The translations under genes were made by a program, and so were the position numbers. Shown here piece by piece: positions 58,201 to 62,715 of a stretch of DNA of 64,000 nucleotides. The first letter of the stretch is position 1, and each line of letters starts with the position of its first letter. The DNA is from Bactericera cockerelli. Taxonomy: Eukaryota > Arthropoda > Insecta > Hemiptera > Triozidae. Below the pieces are notes generated by a model. The model saw nothing but the letters and a program-made list of their open reading frames with translations. It searched no databases and was not told where the DNA came from. The DNA lies in NCBI GenBank assembly GCA_024516035.1, contig CM044964.1, positions 14,624,449-14,688,448 of the forward strand, read 5' to 3'.

Positions 58201-59705
58201 AAGAGACCATAAATAAGGAGCCATCAGTCGAAGATACTGAGCAGACTAAAGAGCAAGTGTCGTCAGTCCCAGAGGAAGTTGAAAAAGTCTCAGAGTCTAC
58301 GCCCATAACGGAGGAAGTCAAGAGTGTCAACGAAGGTCTAGCACCTGTTTCCTCAGAGGTGGCCAGCAGTGAGACACCAACCTCTAGTGAAGCCAAACTT
58401 GTGGAAGCAAACTCTTCTGGTGAACCAAGCAATTTGGATGATGGCAGAAATCTAGCGAGCTTTGCTGCAGACAACCAGCCTGCAGTAGAATCCGAGATAA
58501 GCCCCAGTGAAGGGGACAGGTCAGAACAGAACCTCGGAGGCTTGGTGATTCCTTCAGTCGATGTTGCCAAGTCTGTTGAAGAGGAGTCTTCTCCAAAATC
58601 TGAAGAAAGTGGTGCTGCCAAACCCGACGAATCAAGTTCTCAGACACCCGCTGTGGACAGTGCTGCGGACGTTTCTGTGTCTCCTGCTGTTCCTGTTGAA
58701 TCCATTCCTTCTGGATCTGACACTTCCGCTGATTCAGTAGCGCCTGTTCAAGTTGAAACACCCTCTGAGACTGAAAAATCACTTCCTGAAACTGATAAAG
58801 CTGGAGAAAGCGCGTCTGCTGATGTAGTGACAAGTGAGGCTCCTTTTATTCCTTTAGAATCTAGTTCTCAAACGCCTTCTACCTCCAACACGGAACCTGT
58901 TGAGTCCCTAAATATGGAAAAGGACAGTGAATTAGCCAAACTTGTAACTGATACCGAAATATCGTCTGAAAACGCGGCTCCAGCCATTGCTGACGTTTCC
59001 TCAAATCCAGAAGCAAACCTTCCTACTAGTGAGCAAACAATACAAACATCGGCAGCTCCGACAGAAGAGAAATTGGAAGAAACAAAGGTAGAGGACCCTA
59101 GTTCTTCTCCATCTGTAACCAACGAAGACATTTCTACCCCTGAATCCCTTGAAACATCTTCCCCAAAAGGGTTCCTTGAAATGTCACCTATTGTAGAAGA
59201 ATCATCTCCCATTGTGCCCGAAGCAAGTGACTGGTCTACCAGTAGTAGTCCTTCGATCACCTCAGACGCTAGTTCTGAGAGTCCTGTCAGATCTGAGGAA
59301 ACATCTGTCGCTCAAGAAGAAATTGCAAAGGAAGCTTCTCAAGAGAACCAAACTCTTGTGGAGCCGTCACCAATGAGTCCTGCAGAAGCACTTAACGCTG
59401 AAATTAACAAGTGGGTGGAGATTTCATCTAATGACGCTAGCGACGAAATTGCTCCAGCCGCTACTTCTGAAACAGCCGCTAGTTCAGAGGACTTGAGAGG
59501 AGGGCTTCTCGAACTTGGTTCTGGTCCACAGGAATCGATTCCAGCTCAGCCATTTGTAGTTCCCGAAGTAAACCCAACTGAACCAGAGACCAGTCGATTG
59601 TCTCCGGAACTTCCCGAAGCTGCAGGCCCCGGTCTATCTTCAAGTGACAACCTTGCAGAAGGCTCTCTTGTACCCGTGGTCCCTGAAGATGTGTCCAGTT
59701 TGTAA
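22096..59705 (+). CDS. Type II transmembrane serine protease homologue (SEA-EGF-LDLa5-SRCR-trypsin-like, long acidic tail), 20 exons
   Basis: Twenty GT-AG exons join in phase to give about 2,295 residues if two apparent 1-base losses in exon 8 are allowed for. Order by residue: cytoplasmic 1-156, membrane segment about 157-175 preceded by basic KSHLKR (type II orientation), stalk 176-235, SEA 236-364, EGF-like 370-407, Glu-Pro repeats and acidic linker 412-894, five LDLa repeats 895-1096, SRCR 1097-1223, trypsin-like 1224-1463, disordered tail 1464-2295. His-57 (H1266) and Asp-102 (D1315) equivalents are present; the GDSGGP block reads LEGGGP, so Ser-195 is Gly (G1409), and there is no IVGG activation site. 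Known families with related parts are corin, enteropeptidase, TMPRSS3 and matriptase, but none has this order or tail. By inference it is a membrane-anchored pseudoprotease used for binding or scaffolding. The orthologue is not assigned. Upstream non-coding exons are possible because an acceptor precedes the ATG. Confidence 0.85.
22452..22920 (+). repeat. tRNA-Thr-like SINE, family F, split by a family E copy
   Basis: CGACCTCAGTAGCTTGATCG, then GGCGGACTTGTAATC and GGTGGTTCAAGTCCC; the 3' part (GCGAGTTTGAGTAGTTGTG... ACAAATATGATAAC) resumes at 22863. The anticodon region resembles tRNA-Thr(TGT). Confidence 0.9.
22544..22845 (+). repeat. tRNA-derived SINE, family E, nested in a family F SINE
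   Basis: GTCACCGTGGCAGAGTGAG head, GGGTTCGATCCCC B-box, family body and CATA-rich tail. ATATTTAACAAAGCGAG is present on both sides (22527-22543 and 22846-22862), a 17-bp target duplication taken from the host SINE. In intron 1. Confidence 0.95.
22936..23146 (+). CDS. Exon 2: cytoplasmic domain
   Basis: Acceptor CTCGCCAG before 22936 and donor ACAG|GTCGGC after 23146 (a weak donor). It encodes about 70 residues including the Tyr-rich stretch [11 protein letters not shown], possible phosphotyrosine or adaptor sites by inference. Phase enters 1 and leaves 2. GC-rich codon use contrasts with the AT-rich introns. Confidence 0.85.
23612..25170. mobile_element. Terminal-inverted-repeat DNA element with subterminal TAGTCCACT motifs
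   Basis: Ends match as inverted repeats, GAGAGGCTAAGAGGCAGA (18 bp perfect, 22 of 24 overall), at 23612 and 25147-25170. AAAT flanks both sides and is single in the reconstructed SINE target. Both subterminal regions carry many TAGTCCACT(CTGC) or GGTCCACTCTGC motifs, denser on the right (24715-25000). No transposase is recognised; it is likely non-autonomous. A 4-bp duplication does not match the commonest superfamilies. Confidence 0.85.
24263..24413 (-). other. Possible short exon inside the TIR element
   Basis: On the minus strand an ATG at 24413 opens about 50 codons ([15 protein letters not shown], later [14 protein letters not shown] and [10 protein letters not shown]) ending exactly at a GGTG|GTAAGT donor. 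Ser/Asp-rich with a basic end. It could be the first exon of a transposon or captured host gene; no partner exon is recognised. Confidence 0.35.
25558..25739 (+). repeat. 67-bp tandem repeat leading into exon 3 acceptor
   Basis: Units start at 25558, 25625 and 25692. The first two end ATTAATGTGTAAGTCC, which resembles the end of exon 3 plus its donor (ATTAGTGTGTAAGTGC). The third gives way to the functional TTCTCTTGCAG acceptor. Confidence 0.85.
25740..25864 (+). CDS. Exon 3: juxtamembrane and transmembrane segment
   Basis: Acceptor TTCTCTTGCAG and donor TTAGTGT|GTAAGT. Residues 134-175 end in a hydrophobic run ([19 protein letters not shown], about 157-175) preceded by HLKR, which fits a type II signal anchor. 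Both ends of this exon sit inside tandem repeats: 67-bp units upstream and 44-bp units downstream that copy the exon end and donor. Confidence 0.85.
25828..26340 (+). repeat. 44-bp minisatellite copying the exon 3 end and its splice donor, about 11.5 units
   Basis: The unit spans the end of the membrane-segment coding sequence plus GTAAGTG. The first unit is the real exon end; later units lie in the intron and each retain a consensus GTAAGT donor. Reading past the first donor meets a TAA in the next unit. Units differ by one or two bases (gtaagtgc or gtaagtcc, attgtag or attgcag). Confidence 0.95.
26712..26890 (+). CDS. Exon 4: extracellular Ser/Thr/Pro stalk
   Basis: Acceptor TTTGCCGCACAG and donor ATACAG|GTGAGC. 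About 60 residues (176-235), low complexity, with an N-S-T glycosylation sequon (SNNSTAG) and many Ser, Thr and Pro, as expected of a membrane-proximal stalk. It leaves in phase 0. Confidence 0.8.
27150..27350 (-). repeat. 5S-rRNA-headed SINE, diverged, intronic
   Basis: Body from CGCCTTTCGCTGGAAATTC, then ATGGTCACCCATCCAAGTC and GTGTATTCAACTTGCCATCG of the 5S head, in the intron before exon 5. Confidence 0.8.
27685..27857 (+). CDS. Exon 5: SEA domain, first half
   Basis: Acceptor CTCTCGTATACAG and donor TTTGC|GTAAGT. It begins [17 protein letters not shown], followed by [15 protein letters not shown], a typical SEA opening (beta strand, then helix). The SEA fold continues in exon 6 after a 4.9-kb intron. 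Confidence 0.85.
28060..28375 (+). repeat. Interspersed repeat, family G
   Basis: GATGGTTGATCGCACATAG, GGAGACCATCACTC and TGTAGCCAAGCTGGCTACAA are shared with 36640-36800 and, in part, 25270-25335. The beginning (AGTCTGGTTGGGGGACT) relates to 23260-23350 in reverse. SINE- or LINE-derived, head not identified. Confidence 0.65.
29243..29325 (+). repeat. tRNA-Thr-like SINE, family F, 3' fragment
   Basis: GTGCTGGTTCGAGTCCC, then GTGAGTTTGAGTAGTTGTG. In intron 5. Confidence 0.6.
30090..30300 (-). repeat. tRNA-derived SINE, family C
   Basis: Same head and body as at 2.2-2.4 kb with small differences; the A-box side carries a short extra TTGACT duplication. In intron 5. Confidence 0.8.
31201..31247 (+). 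repeat. (GCAC)n(CA)n microsatellite
   Basis: Four GCAC units followed by about 14 CA units, inside the hAT-like element. Confidence 0.95.
31793..32132 (+). repeat. 70-bp tandem repeat, five units
   Basis: Each unit contains GAATTATTTTGGGGCCCGTG, CCCCCCTAACTTATTGAGAT and TTTTACGGGATTA; the last unit is shortened. Adjacent is a G/C block (GGGGGGGCACGTGCCCCCCG) that can fold on itself near the right end of the element. Confidence 0.9.
32230..32400 (+). repeat. LINE-like 3' tail
   Basis: ATCCCACCTTTTAGTTAGGA, then a T-rich run and AATAAAGAATTAAATAAT. The same text begins a related copy at about 34068-34208 that is interrupted by the MITE. Confidence 0.6.
32782..32996 (+). CDS. Exon 6: SEA domain, second half
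   Basis: Acceptor CTGTCCCTCAG and donor GAAC|GTGAGT. It contains [15 protein letters not shown]. The SVVV strand is where canonical SEA domains self-cleave at G|SVVV; here the preceding residue is Arg (R308) within RRPR, a minimal furin-type site. The rest ([12 protein letters not shown]) matches the SEA C-terminal helix. Confidence 0.85.
33430..33782 (-). repeat. tRNA-headed SINE sharing the 5S-SINE body, LINE-like tail
   Basis: In element sense the head starts GGCAGCCTCCATGGCGTAAT with B-box GAGTTCAACTCCC, not 5S. Then comes the same body as the 5S family (CCAGGCTGGGTGAGGTTAAT... GGAGGGTAAAACCCCCGTC), then a tail with GTTAGGAAGGGCATCCAGCC, a segment known in many animal SINE/LINE 3' ends. 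Confidence 0.8.
34060..34485 (+). repeat. LINE-like 3' tail interrupted by the MITE
   Basis: GATTGCCATAGGCAATAATC, CCTTTAGTTAGGACATATG, then AATAAAGTGTTCAATAATAA after the MITE. It serves as the empty-site reference for the hAT-like element. Confidence 0.6.
34210..34450. mobile_element. MITE with 33-bp terminal inverted repeats
   Basis: Left end ATATATCGCCGTGGCTAAAG and AACACCGCCTA; the right end is its inverted match with about 5 changes in 33. It sits inside a LINE-like 3' tail that resumes after 34450 (AATAAAG). The target duplication is probably TA-rich and not resolvable. Intron 6. Confidence 0.85.
34509..34649 (+). CDS. Exon 7: EGF-like module
   Basis: Acceptor TGATTCCAG and donor TCAA|GTGAGT. 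Six cysteines at residues 370, 377, 381, 392, 394 and 407 are spaced as in an EGF domain (CxxxxxxCxxxC then CxC). The start IDQC resembles calcium-binding EGF or LDL-receptor-type EGF modules, but the full calcium consensus is not evident. Confidence 0.85.
34894..35923 (+). CDS. Exon 8: Glu-Pro repeat region (two apparent frame breaks)
   Basis: Acceptor TTTGTTCTTCAG and donor GAAG|GTAAGA. It opens with [13 protein letters not shown] and runs into 12-residue repeats based on [12 protein letters not shown], then a non-repeated acidic segment. The entry frame is open only to about 35068 and the exit frame only after about 35326. At each point one base is missing relative to neighbouring repeat units; between them the repeat continues in the third frame. 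Restoring both makes all downstream phases agree. Either assembly errors in a tandem array or genuine lesions. Confidence 0.75.
34940..35520 (+). repeat. Coding minisatellite, 36-bp unit (12 residues, [12 protein letters not shown])
   Basis: In-frame array inside exon 8 built from AACCAGAAGCAACCAGTGAA-type and AACCCGAACCTAAATCAGA-type halves. Unit order varies and units are highly similar, so recent length change by slippage or unequal exchange is likely. It contains the two 1-base discrepancies at about 35068 and 35326. Confidence 0.9.
36128..36544 (+). CDS. Exon 9: acidic linker
   Basis: Acceptor TTATAATTTCAG and donor GAAC|GTAAGT. About 139 residues rich in Glu, Lys, Val and Thr (for example [18 protein letters not shown]), with no recognised domain. 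It ends TSCNE, which leads into the first LDLa repeat. Confidence 0.8.
36600..36805 (+). repeat. Interspersed repeat, family G
   Basis: GTTTAATGGCTCAAAAAG, GATGGTTGATCGCACATAG, AGTAGCCAAGTTGGTTACAA; matches 28.2 kb. In intron 9. Confidence 0.65.
36912..37077 (+). repeat. tRNA-Thr-like SINE, family F, with 21-bp target duplication
   Basis: Complete copy with A-tail between matching 21-base flanks at 36891-36911 and 37078-37098 (both contain GCTTTTACCGCATTA). In intron 9. Young insertion by the perfect duplication. Confidence 0.95.
37268..37410 (+). CDS. Exon 10: LDLa repeat 1
   Basis: Acceptor TTCACTCACAG and donor TTCCAG|GTGAGA. It encodes an LDLa module ending [16 protein letters not shown] with intact acidic calcium ligands, then starts the next repeat (CHGNFQ). 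Confidence 0.9.
37411..37927 (+). other. Intron 10
   Basis: About 520 bp of AT-rich sequence; no repeat or coding content recognised. Introns 11-14 (38142-38514, 38626-38852, 38992-39572, 39799-40226) are likewise plain except for the 135-bp duplication in intron 14. Confidence 0.7.
37928..38141 (+). CDS. Exon 11: LDLa repeats 2 and 3
   Basis: Acceptor GTCATCCCCAG and donor CGAGT|GTGAGT. Repeat 2 has [18 protein letters not shown], with calcium ligands kept. Repeat 3 ([16 protein letters not shown]) lacks the usual DCxDxSDE pattern, so it may not bind calcium. Confidence 0.9.
38515..38625 (+). CDS. Exon 12: LDLa repeat 4
   Basis: Acceptor TCATTATTTCAG and donor CTGTG|GTAAGT. It encodes [15 protein letters not shown], then [16 protein letters not shown]; the acidic end is partly preserved. 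Phase 1 on both sides, a modular one-domain exon. Confidence 0.9.
38853..38991 (+). CDS. Exon 13: LDLa repeat 5
   Basis: Acceptor TTTGTATTCCAG and donor ATCAG|GTGAGT. It has [20 protein letters not shown], then [10 protein letters not shown], a canonical LDLa ending, followed by a short lead into the SRCR domain (EDGVHIR). Confidence 0.9.
39573..39798 (+). CDS. Exon 14: SRCR domain, first part
   Basis: Acceptor CTTCCCCCTCAG and donor GACGGG|GTGAGT. It contains [20 protein letters not shown] and KLGYSKS, the cysteine and Gly-Tyr pattern of TTSP-type SRCR domains, plus an N-L-T sequon. The exon end and donor are duplicated 135 bp downstream. Confidence 0.85.
39786..40055 (+). repeat. 135-bp tandem duplication of the exon 14 end, donor and intron start
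   Basis: The segment from CAGCAAGGACGGGGTGAGTG (39786) recurs at 39921 as CAGCAAGGATGGTGTGAGTG and remains nearly identical through the intron text that follows. The second copy carries a second GTGAGT donor. The exon ends at the first donor in the model used here. Confidence 0.9.
40227..40380 (+). CDS. Exon 15: SRCR domain, second part
   Basis: Acceptor TTCTTTTTCAG and donor AATTCT|GTAAGT. It ends [14 protein letters not shown], the closing Cys...Cys of an SRCR domain, with an N-V-T sequon. LDLa-SRCR-protease order is the arrangement seen in corin and TMPRSS3. Confidence 0.85.
40542..40696 (-). repeat. 5S-SINE, 5'-truncated, with 12-bp target duplication
   Basis: T-tail plus body in reverse orientation ending at GCGTCACGAGAA. 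TCCAGTTGTCTT flanks it at 40530-40541 and 40697-40708. Truncation of the 5' end with intact duplication fits LINE-mediated target-primed reverse transcription. It lies in intron 15. Confidence 0.9.
40913..41054 (+). CDS. Exon 16: trypsin-like domain, His loop
   Basis: Acceptor GATTTGTTCCAG and donor GATCT|GTAAGT. It starts [13 protein letters not shown] where active proteases have a CG linker and R|IVGG; that cleavage motif is absent. The C42-C58 loop reads [12 protein letters not shown], so the His-57 equivalent is kept (H1266). Confidence 0.9.
41055..41695 (+). other. Intron 16, first part
   Basis: A short direct repeat TACTGGGTATTCCTCT occurs twice (about 41144 and 41166); otherwise nothing coding. 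Confidence 0.6.
41696..41980 (+). repeat. tRNA-derived SINE, family E
   Basis: GTCACTGTGGCAGAGCGAG, GGGTTCGATTCCCAG, GGGGTCCACTCATACCTCGT, in intron 16. Highly similar to the 22.5-kb copy. Confidence 0.9.
42105..42239 (-). repeat. tRNA-Thr-like SINE, family F
   Basis: Reverse copy: CACAACTACTCAAACTCGC, GGGACTTGAACCACCGACC and GATCAAGCTACTGAGGTCGG, in intron 16. Confidence 0.9.
42315..42440 (+). CDS. Exon 17: trypsin-like domain
   Basis: Acceptor CCTTCCTCTCCAG and donor TACAG|GTAAAC. It encodes [18 protein letters not shown], then KRLIPHP, matching the strand before the Asp-102 loop. The donor is followed by four 32-bp copies that each begin with the same GTAAAC and end with CAG or TAG. Confidence 0.85.
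42441..42568 (+). repeat. Four 32-bp repeats, each starting with a donor and ending with an acceptor-like CAG/TAG
   Basis: Units 42441-42472, 42473-42504, 42505-42536 and 42537-42568. Each begins GTAAACTCTT and ends TTCCACTACAG (TATAG in the last), matching the true exon 17 end and donor. The array therefore looks like a string of GT...AG micro-intron-sized units, too short for normal splicing. Confidence 0.95.
42570..42715 (+). repeat. 5S-SINE body fragment
   Basis: CCGGCCCAAGTAAGGCTGGG, GTTTCCAGTAAATGGAGGGC, ending GTTGAAAGCGACGTCAAACC. The head is missing; it directly follows the 32-bp repeat array in intron 17. Confidence 0.75.
42755..42820 (+). repeat. SINE family A 3' tail fragment
   Basis: GGACTTTTCAGTCTTACCTC then GGCAGTATAAGAAAGG, in intron 17. 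Confidence 0.7.
42840..42920 (+). repeat. SINE body fragment of the shared type
   Basis: CCCACGCTGGGTAGGGTTAA, GCTGGTACGATTCCTAGCGA, matching the body shared by the 5S- and tRNA-headed elements. Confidence 0.65.
43157..43290 (+). CDS. Exon 18: trypsin-like domain, Asp loop
   Basis: Acceptor CTTTTTCCCCAG and donor [18 protein letters not shown] aligns with the DIALL block, so the Asp-102 equivalent is present (D1315). It ends [12 protein letters not shown], equivalent to the CxVTGWG strand. Confidence 0.9.
43722..43867 (+). CDS. Exon 19: trypsin-like domain up to Cys-191
   Basis: Acceptor TCATTCGCCAG and donor TGTATG|GTAAGT (phase 0). It ends [15 protein letters not shown]1403 matches the Asp-189 of trypsin-like pockets. 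The following intron falls directly before the residues that would hold Gly-193, Asp-194 and Ser-195, and carries the BEL/Pao insertion. Confidence 0.9.
43888..44155 (+). repeat. 5S-rRNA-headed SINE, full length
   Basis: The head (GTTGAATACACCGGTTCCC, CCGAAGTTAAGCGACATCC, then CTTGGATGGGTGACC) matches 5S rRNA including its internal A-box and C-box promoter elements. A body (CCCACTCAGGCTGGGTGAGG... CGTCGTGATATGACC...) and an A-rich tail follow. Flanking AAAAAGTAGA on both sides looks like a target duplication. This is the best copy to use as reference. Confidence 0.9.
44284..44858 (-). repeat. BEL/Pao LTR (3' in element sense)
   Basis: 575 bp, TG...CA ends, identical in length to the 56.3-kb LTR and showing no difference where I compared them. 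Preceded in element sense by a purine-rich tract. Confidence 0.95.
44859..44873 (-). other. Polypurine tract of the truncated copy
   Basis: Element sense AAGAAGGGGGAAAAA directly abuts the 3' LTR; the equivalent in the full copy at 50178-50192 reads as a similar G/A-rich run with one interruption. These are the expected plus-strand priming sites. Confidence 0.8.
45217..49619 (-). pseudogene. BEL/Pao gag-pol, 5'-truncated copy with one frameshift
   Basis: Two overlapping reading frames (49619-46149 and 46260-45217). It begins inside gag, with no real start codon, because about 1.4 kb of leader and N-terminal gag is lost at the LTR junction. In order: CCHC-like cysteine knuckles, aspartic protease with DSGS (near 49000), reverse transcriptase with YMDD (near 47760), RNase H-like region, then integrase ([10 protein letters not shown], then MYSDGGKNF, then PHKGGLWEG) and the BEL-type C-terminal domain. 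The frame breaks near 46240-46260, at the zinc-binding start of the integrase, by a 1-base loss in an AAAA/TATT context. Confidence 0.95.
49611..50177 (-). repeat. BEL/Pao middle LTR, end-truncated
   Basis: About 567 bp. The + strand left end (TGTATGATC) is missing and the LTR joins directly to gag sequence of the truncated copy across CTTTTTT. It has one extra A in an A-run relative to the outer LTRs (near 50060). Confidence 0.95.
50535..55710 (-). pseudogene. BEL/Pao gag-pol, full-length copy with two frameshifts
   Basis: Starts [10 protein letters not shown] at 55710. Gag has a DUF1759-type capsid region ([19 protein letters not shown]), then cysteine knuckles, DSGS protease, YMDD reverse transcriptase (near 53076), RNase H-like region and DD(35)E-type integrase. 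The frame breaks at about 52715 (a T-run one base shorter than in the other copy) and again at about 51572 (a C-run one base shorter). The other copy is intact at both points, so the lesions are copy-specific. About 1,950 codons overall, normal for the family. Confidence 0.95.
55711..56301 (-). other. BEL/Pao untranslated leader
   Basis: AT-rich stretch between the primer binding site and gag start with no ORF. It contains several GAGGGCTCAA or AAGGGCTCGA-type short repeats (56090, 56196, 56240), which could be packaging or dimerisation related, but that is speculation. Confidence 0.6.
56302..56319 (-). other. Primer binding site, tRNA-Tyr type
   Basis: + strand ATCCGGCCCGAAGGACCA equals the 3' end of a tRNA including CCA; it fits the tRNA-Tyr acceptor and T-arm (CCTTCG... 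/ ...CGAAGGA). It lies 6 bases inside the 5' LTR. The assignment to Tyr is from general knowledge of tRNA-Tyr sequence. Confidence 0.7.
56326..56900 (-). repeat. BEL/Pao LTR (5' in element sense)
   Basis: 575 bp, starts TGTCGAGGCCAC in element sense, followed inward by a 6-base spacer and the primer binding site; outer flank is ATTAC. Confidence 0.95.
57036..59705 (+). CDS. Exon 20: catalytic-serine loop (Ser to Gly) and 832-residue acidic tail
   Basis: Acceptor TTTCTTATTTCAG. The first residues LEGGGPLMC replace GDSGGPLxC: oxyanion Gly-193 is Leu, Asp-194 is Glu and Ser-195 is Gly. The fold then completes normally ([21 protein letters not shown]). From about residue 1464 to the TAA at 59703-59705 the protein is a single-exon low-complexity tail dominated by Ser, Glu, Pro, Thr, Ala and Val with almost no aromatics or Cys, and many short E-T-P-S or S-S-P-E motifs. 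It is predicted disordered, extracellular and strongly acidic, possibly O-glycosylated. Confidence 0.9.
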   Translation: MEGGGPLMCLTDGRWELKGILNYQSICKTGFGHHPSVFTSVPLNKKWIEKVMGTRPNPIPSNDAATAGTPSVSVANTPSSEDEVNGAPVETIKSEEVAGKADASVIADAMKNENNEETVANNEPVNGEAVATPETVESSTGAVSNMEVITNLDAASNAEVASNGATQLESGPNVGEQDLTNELKSDNESTNEPIVQEENGVGQSEASVPTLNEPLIEETNSETPEAPVVQEVKSEMTEAAQVSPPAESSPAESVSPLVETDSATSKSVSEDITSSSISSVETSPSDVTAEAPQDSSISPDTFVSPNAEIQPSSTTDSGESGRLETGALEVTPEKTSPEEVPVINMGDVMNAEIPSTLIPLVESSAQQNAAADTETSSPPSTSEKLPAVEETINKEPSVEDTEQTKEQVSSVPEEVEKVSESTPITEEVKSVNEGLAPVSSEVASSETPTSSEAKLVEANSSGEPSNLDDGRNLASFAADNQPAVESEISPSEGDRSEQNLGGLVIPSVDVAKSVEEESSPKSEESGAAKPDESSSQTPAVDSAADVSVSPAVPVESIPSGSDTSADSVAPVQVETPSETEKSLPETDKAGESASADVVTSEAPFIPLESSSQTPSTSNTEPVESLNMEKDSELAKLVTDTEISSENAAPAIADVSSNPEANLPTSEQTIQTSAAPTEEKLEETKVEDPSSSPSVTNEDISTPESLETSSPKGFLEMSPIVEESSPIVPEASDWSTSSSPSITSDASSESPVRSEETSVAQEEIAKEASQENQTLVEPSPMSPAEALNAEINKWVEISSNDASDEIAPAATSETAASSEDLRGGLLELGSGPQESIPAQPFVVPEVNPTEPETSRLSPELPEAAGPGLSSSDNLAEGSLVPVVPEDVSSL

Positions 59706-62000
59706 GAAAGGTACCGACAATAGCTACCTCCCCTCAAACTAAAAGGAAATGAAAAATGAGGGAAAATACTTGATAGGTAATAATAACTCATAGGTATAAT
59801 AAATACATACCTACATACATGTTTACATTGTATAACCATACATACTTCGATGTACCTTTGCGACCAATCTCACAAAGGTTAACTTCTCGTATAGTGAACG
59901 CTGGTCGATGATTTGTCCATTTGCATACAACAGTATGGAGTGTAAGACCTTTAGCTATAGTACAAGGTTGTTTACTATAACCAATAGTAAATATTCTTTT
60001 AATTAACGTCGTATGAATTCCTTGATGTTTCTATGCCCACAATTCCTTAACCATTTTGTTAATATTTTTCACATTTCTCCTTTATTGTTAGGGAGGTAGC
60101 CATTAGAAGTATGTTTGTCATGTGTTGTAAATAGTCAAACTGTGATACGTTGTGTAATGAATGAGTGTTTGTCTGAAGTAAAAGATGTGTTTTGTACCTT
60201 GAAACCCCATTACTCTAAATCTTTACCTAGTTAATAGCGTTCGAATTATATTTATCTTCAATTGGGGTTAGAGATGAAGTCAACTTTTTGTATCAACAGA
60301 TAGTCCTTTGATCCAAAAAGGGTTGATTTTATAGATAGATTTATCGGTGTTTCCCCTATAAGTTTTAGATGGAATCTAACAGATAATTATTATTATGTAT
60401 TGCTGTATAGAAAAACTATAACAGATAGGTACATTGATACATAATCTATGGAGTTTTTCAGAGAATTATTGATTTGAAATTGTTACAAGACAGTTCCAAT
60501 TCTAACACCTACCTACCTACCTATTTATTTATACCTAAATCCTTTTAGTGAGGTATCATCTACGTAAATTTCGAAATAATCTTTTTGTTCTTTTGGGTGT
60601 TGAATTTATCCCCCTACCGGAACTAAAACATGCGAACTACTTGCTCATAATTTTCTATTTCTTCCTCTACGCTAAATTCCTCTTTTATAAATATAACTTC
60701 TTTCTTCTTTAACTGAAATTCATAACCTTTGAAAATGTCTATTGTAGTTTTGTACAAACGTCGTTTTCTTTTTCCAATTGTTATGTAGTTTAACATTTAC
60801 CCTTAGTAGATAGCCATATTTTAGATGATAGCTTTTGTAAAACTATTACCTTATAATTTACCTAATCTCTAAATATTTTTACTTGTACAACCATTTTTTT
60901 TTTTTTTTTAATTCTGTTGCCTCGACACCGTTAAAATCAATTTATTGATATCATTTATTCGTACATTAATCAACAGCCGTTCTTAAAATTCTATATCAGC
61001 ATAATTCTTGTGACATTTGTATGAAAATTCGTAGTTACCATTTGATGCATTCTTCTACATAATTGTAGGTATATTGTCTTCCAAATTCTTCAACACTCCA
61101 GTCCTTAAAATATGAACCTTATATTTATTATTTATTCAAGTTTCAGGTACTTTTTTCTATTACAATTTCTTAATCAAAATTTTGTTGTGTGAAAATTTCA
61201 ACTTTGTTCGGGTAGCAGATTAATACATAAATAGAAGGCTTCAACATGTCGAGAGGATCCGAATCGTCATTTAGTTTCTTGTTCTACCTCGCGTGAACCT
61301 GGCGAAATAGACTGAATATTTAGGATCCTTTCTGTTTTTAATTTTGAAAGCAAAGAATTTATTAGCTATAGTTAACCTCTAAGTGATATCTTTGTTTTTA
61401 TACGACGAAAATATTGTTATAGTATTTTCCTGGGAATTTTTGGTAACGATTAAGCAACTCTTATGTAACAAAAGTTTGGAAATGGTGTTTTGTATTTTCA
61501 AAGTAAAAGATGAGTTTCCTATCGAAATCAGATTTTAGTTTCGGAATCTGATTGATGTCTTCATGGAAGAAAACAAATACATAGATGATTATGGATTTGG
61601 GTTGTTATGCTGTGTCCTTATGGCAAGTCTCTGAGTGAGCAGTTTCTTAAAATATATTCTACCGTCTCTTTCGCCCAGAATATGTTAGGTACTAAGAGGA
61701 CCTAATAATTATTTTTTCTCATATATTTTACAATAGTTAGAAACCAAGGTTTCACCCAGGAGACTGAAGATCTGACATGATGAGAGTTGATTAATCAAAA
61801 TAGATAGACAGCCAATATTTTCTCGAAATGTATTCTTAATACTGTTGTTTTGTCCATGTATGTGTATTATATGAATGATGTATTATAAACACTAAATATA
61901 AGTATTTTAATTTATTTGATAATGTATTAATGCAAAATGAGTGTTTTATTTATCTCCACATGGGTCTGAAAACATGGGTCTTTTAAAAATAAAATAAGCA
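59706..62000 (+). other. Probable 3' UTR and 3' flank
   Basis: No ORF or recognisable repeat interrupts this 2.3-kb AT-rich stretch, which contrasts with the repeat-dense flanks and fits a long 3' UTR. AATAAA occurs at 59799 (very close to the stop) and at about 61988; the second is a plausible distal poly(A) signal. The transcript end cannot be fixed from sequence. Confidence 0.4.
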
Positions 62001-62284
62001 ACACGTATATATTTTTCATTTAACTTGCTTTTATTAAAGTAAAATAAATGAAATATGACTACAAAGATGAAAGAAACAAACAATTATTATTCTCTTCAAC
62101 TAAACTTTCTTTGAAATAAAATATAATGAACTTTAAATTAAAAATGGTTAACTAATCATATAACATTATGACAGACATTCCTAGAAAATATTTCAAGACA
62201 AAATACTACATTGAGCTAGAGGTGATAAATTCTATACTTTAAGAACTTTTCATTGGTTATTTTCAATGTACACGTAAGAATTCA

Positions 62285-62600
62285 TGAGGATATACCTATA
62301 TTATACTGCCCGAATAAGACTAACAAGTCTCTTTATTCCGGCAGTCGCTTTGTTGCCATTTGGATGAGTCATAATGGCATAATCATGATTACTAACAATA
62401 CTAATATCGCCATTTTATACTGCCTAACTCGGACAGCTGATGAGTCCCATTATTCCAGCAGTGAGCCAAAGAAGACCTATTACTTATTATGCGGTCAAAA
62501 TCCCAAATGGGAGGATAACTTGTCATGTCCCGGTTGGGATTCGAACCCGTAACCTCTGGATTACCAGACCGACGCCTTGACCACTGAGCTACCGGGACAG
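62285..62600 (-). repeat. tRNA-derived SINE, family A, with duplicated 3' tail
   Basis: In element sense CTGTCCCGGTAGCTCAGTGG, B-box GGGTTCGAATCCC, body CCCATTTGGGATTTTGACC and two successive GGGACT...AGTC...GGCAGTATAA tails. Confidence 0.85.
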
Positions 62601-62629
62601 ACTCGTTTCCGTTCTCAAATGAACGATTA

Positions 62630-62715
62630 ATTTTTTTTGCATCGAGTGGGATTCGAACTCACGAACCCATGCGTCAGCTAATGTACTAGACTAGTGGTCC
62701 GATCACACGACAGCC
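62630..62715 (-). repeat. tRNA-like segment, probable SINE head
   Basis: CATCGAGTGGGATTCGAACTC and CACGAACCCATGCG resemble a reverse T-arm and anticodon region; it directly follows the family A SINE. Confidence 0.5.

Noticed and set aside
57911..59260. Long minus-strand frames opposite the tail
   Set aside because: Antisense shadows of a low-complexity coding exon; no independent signals.
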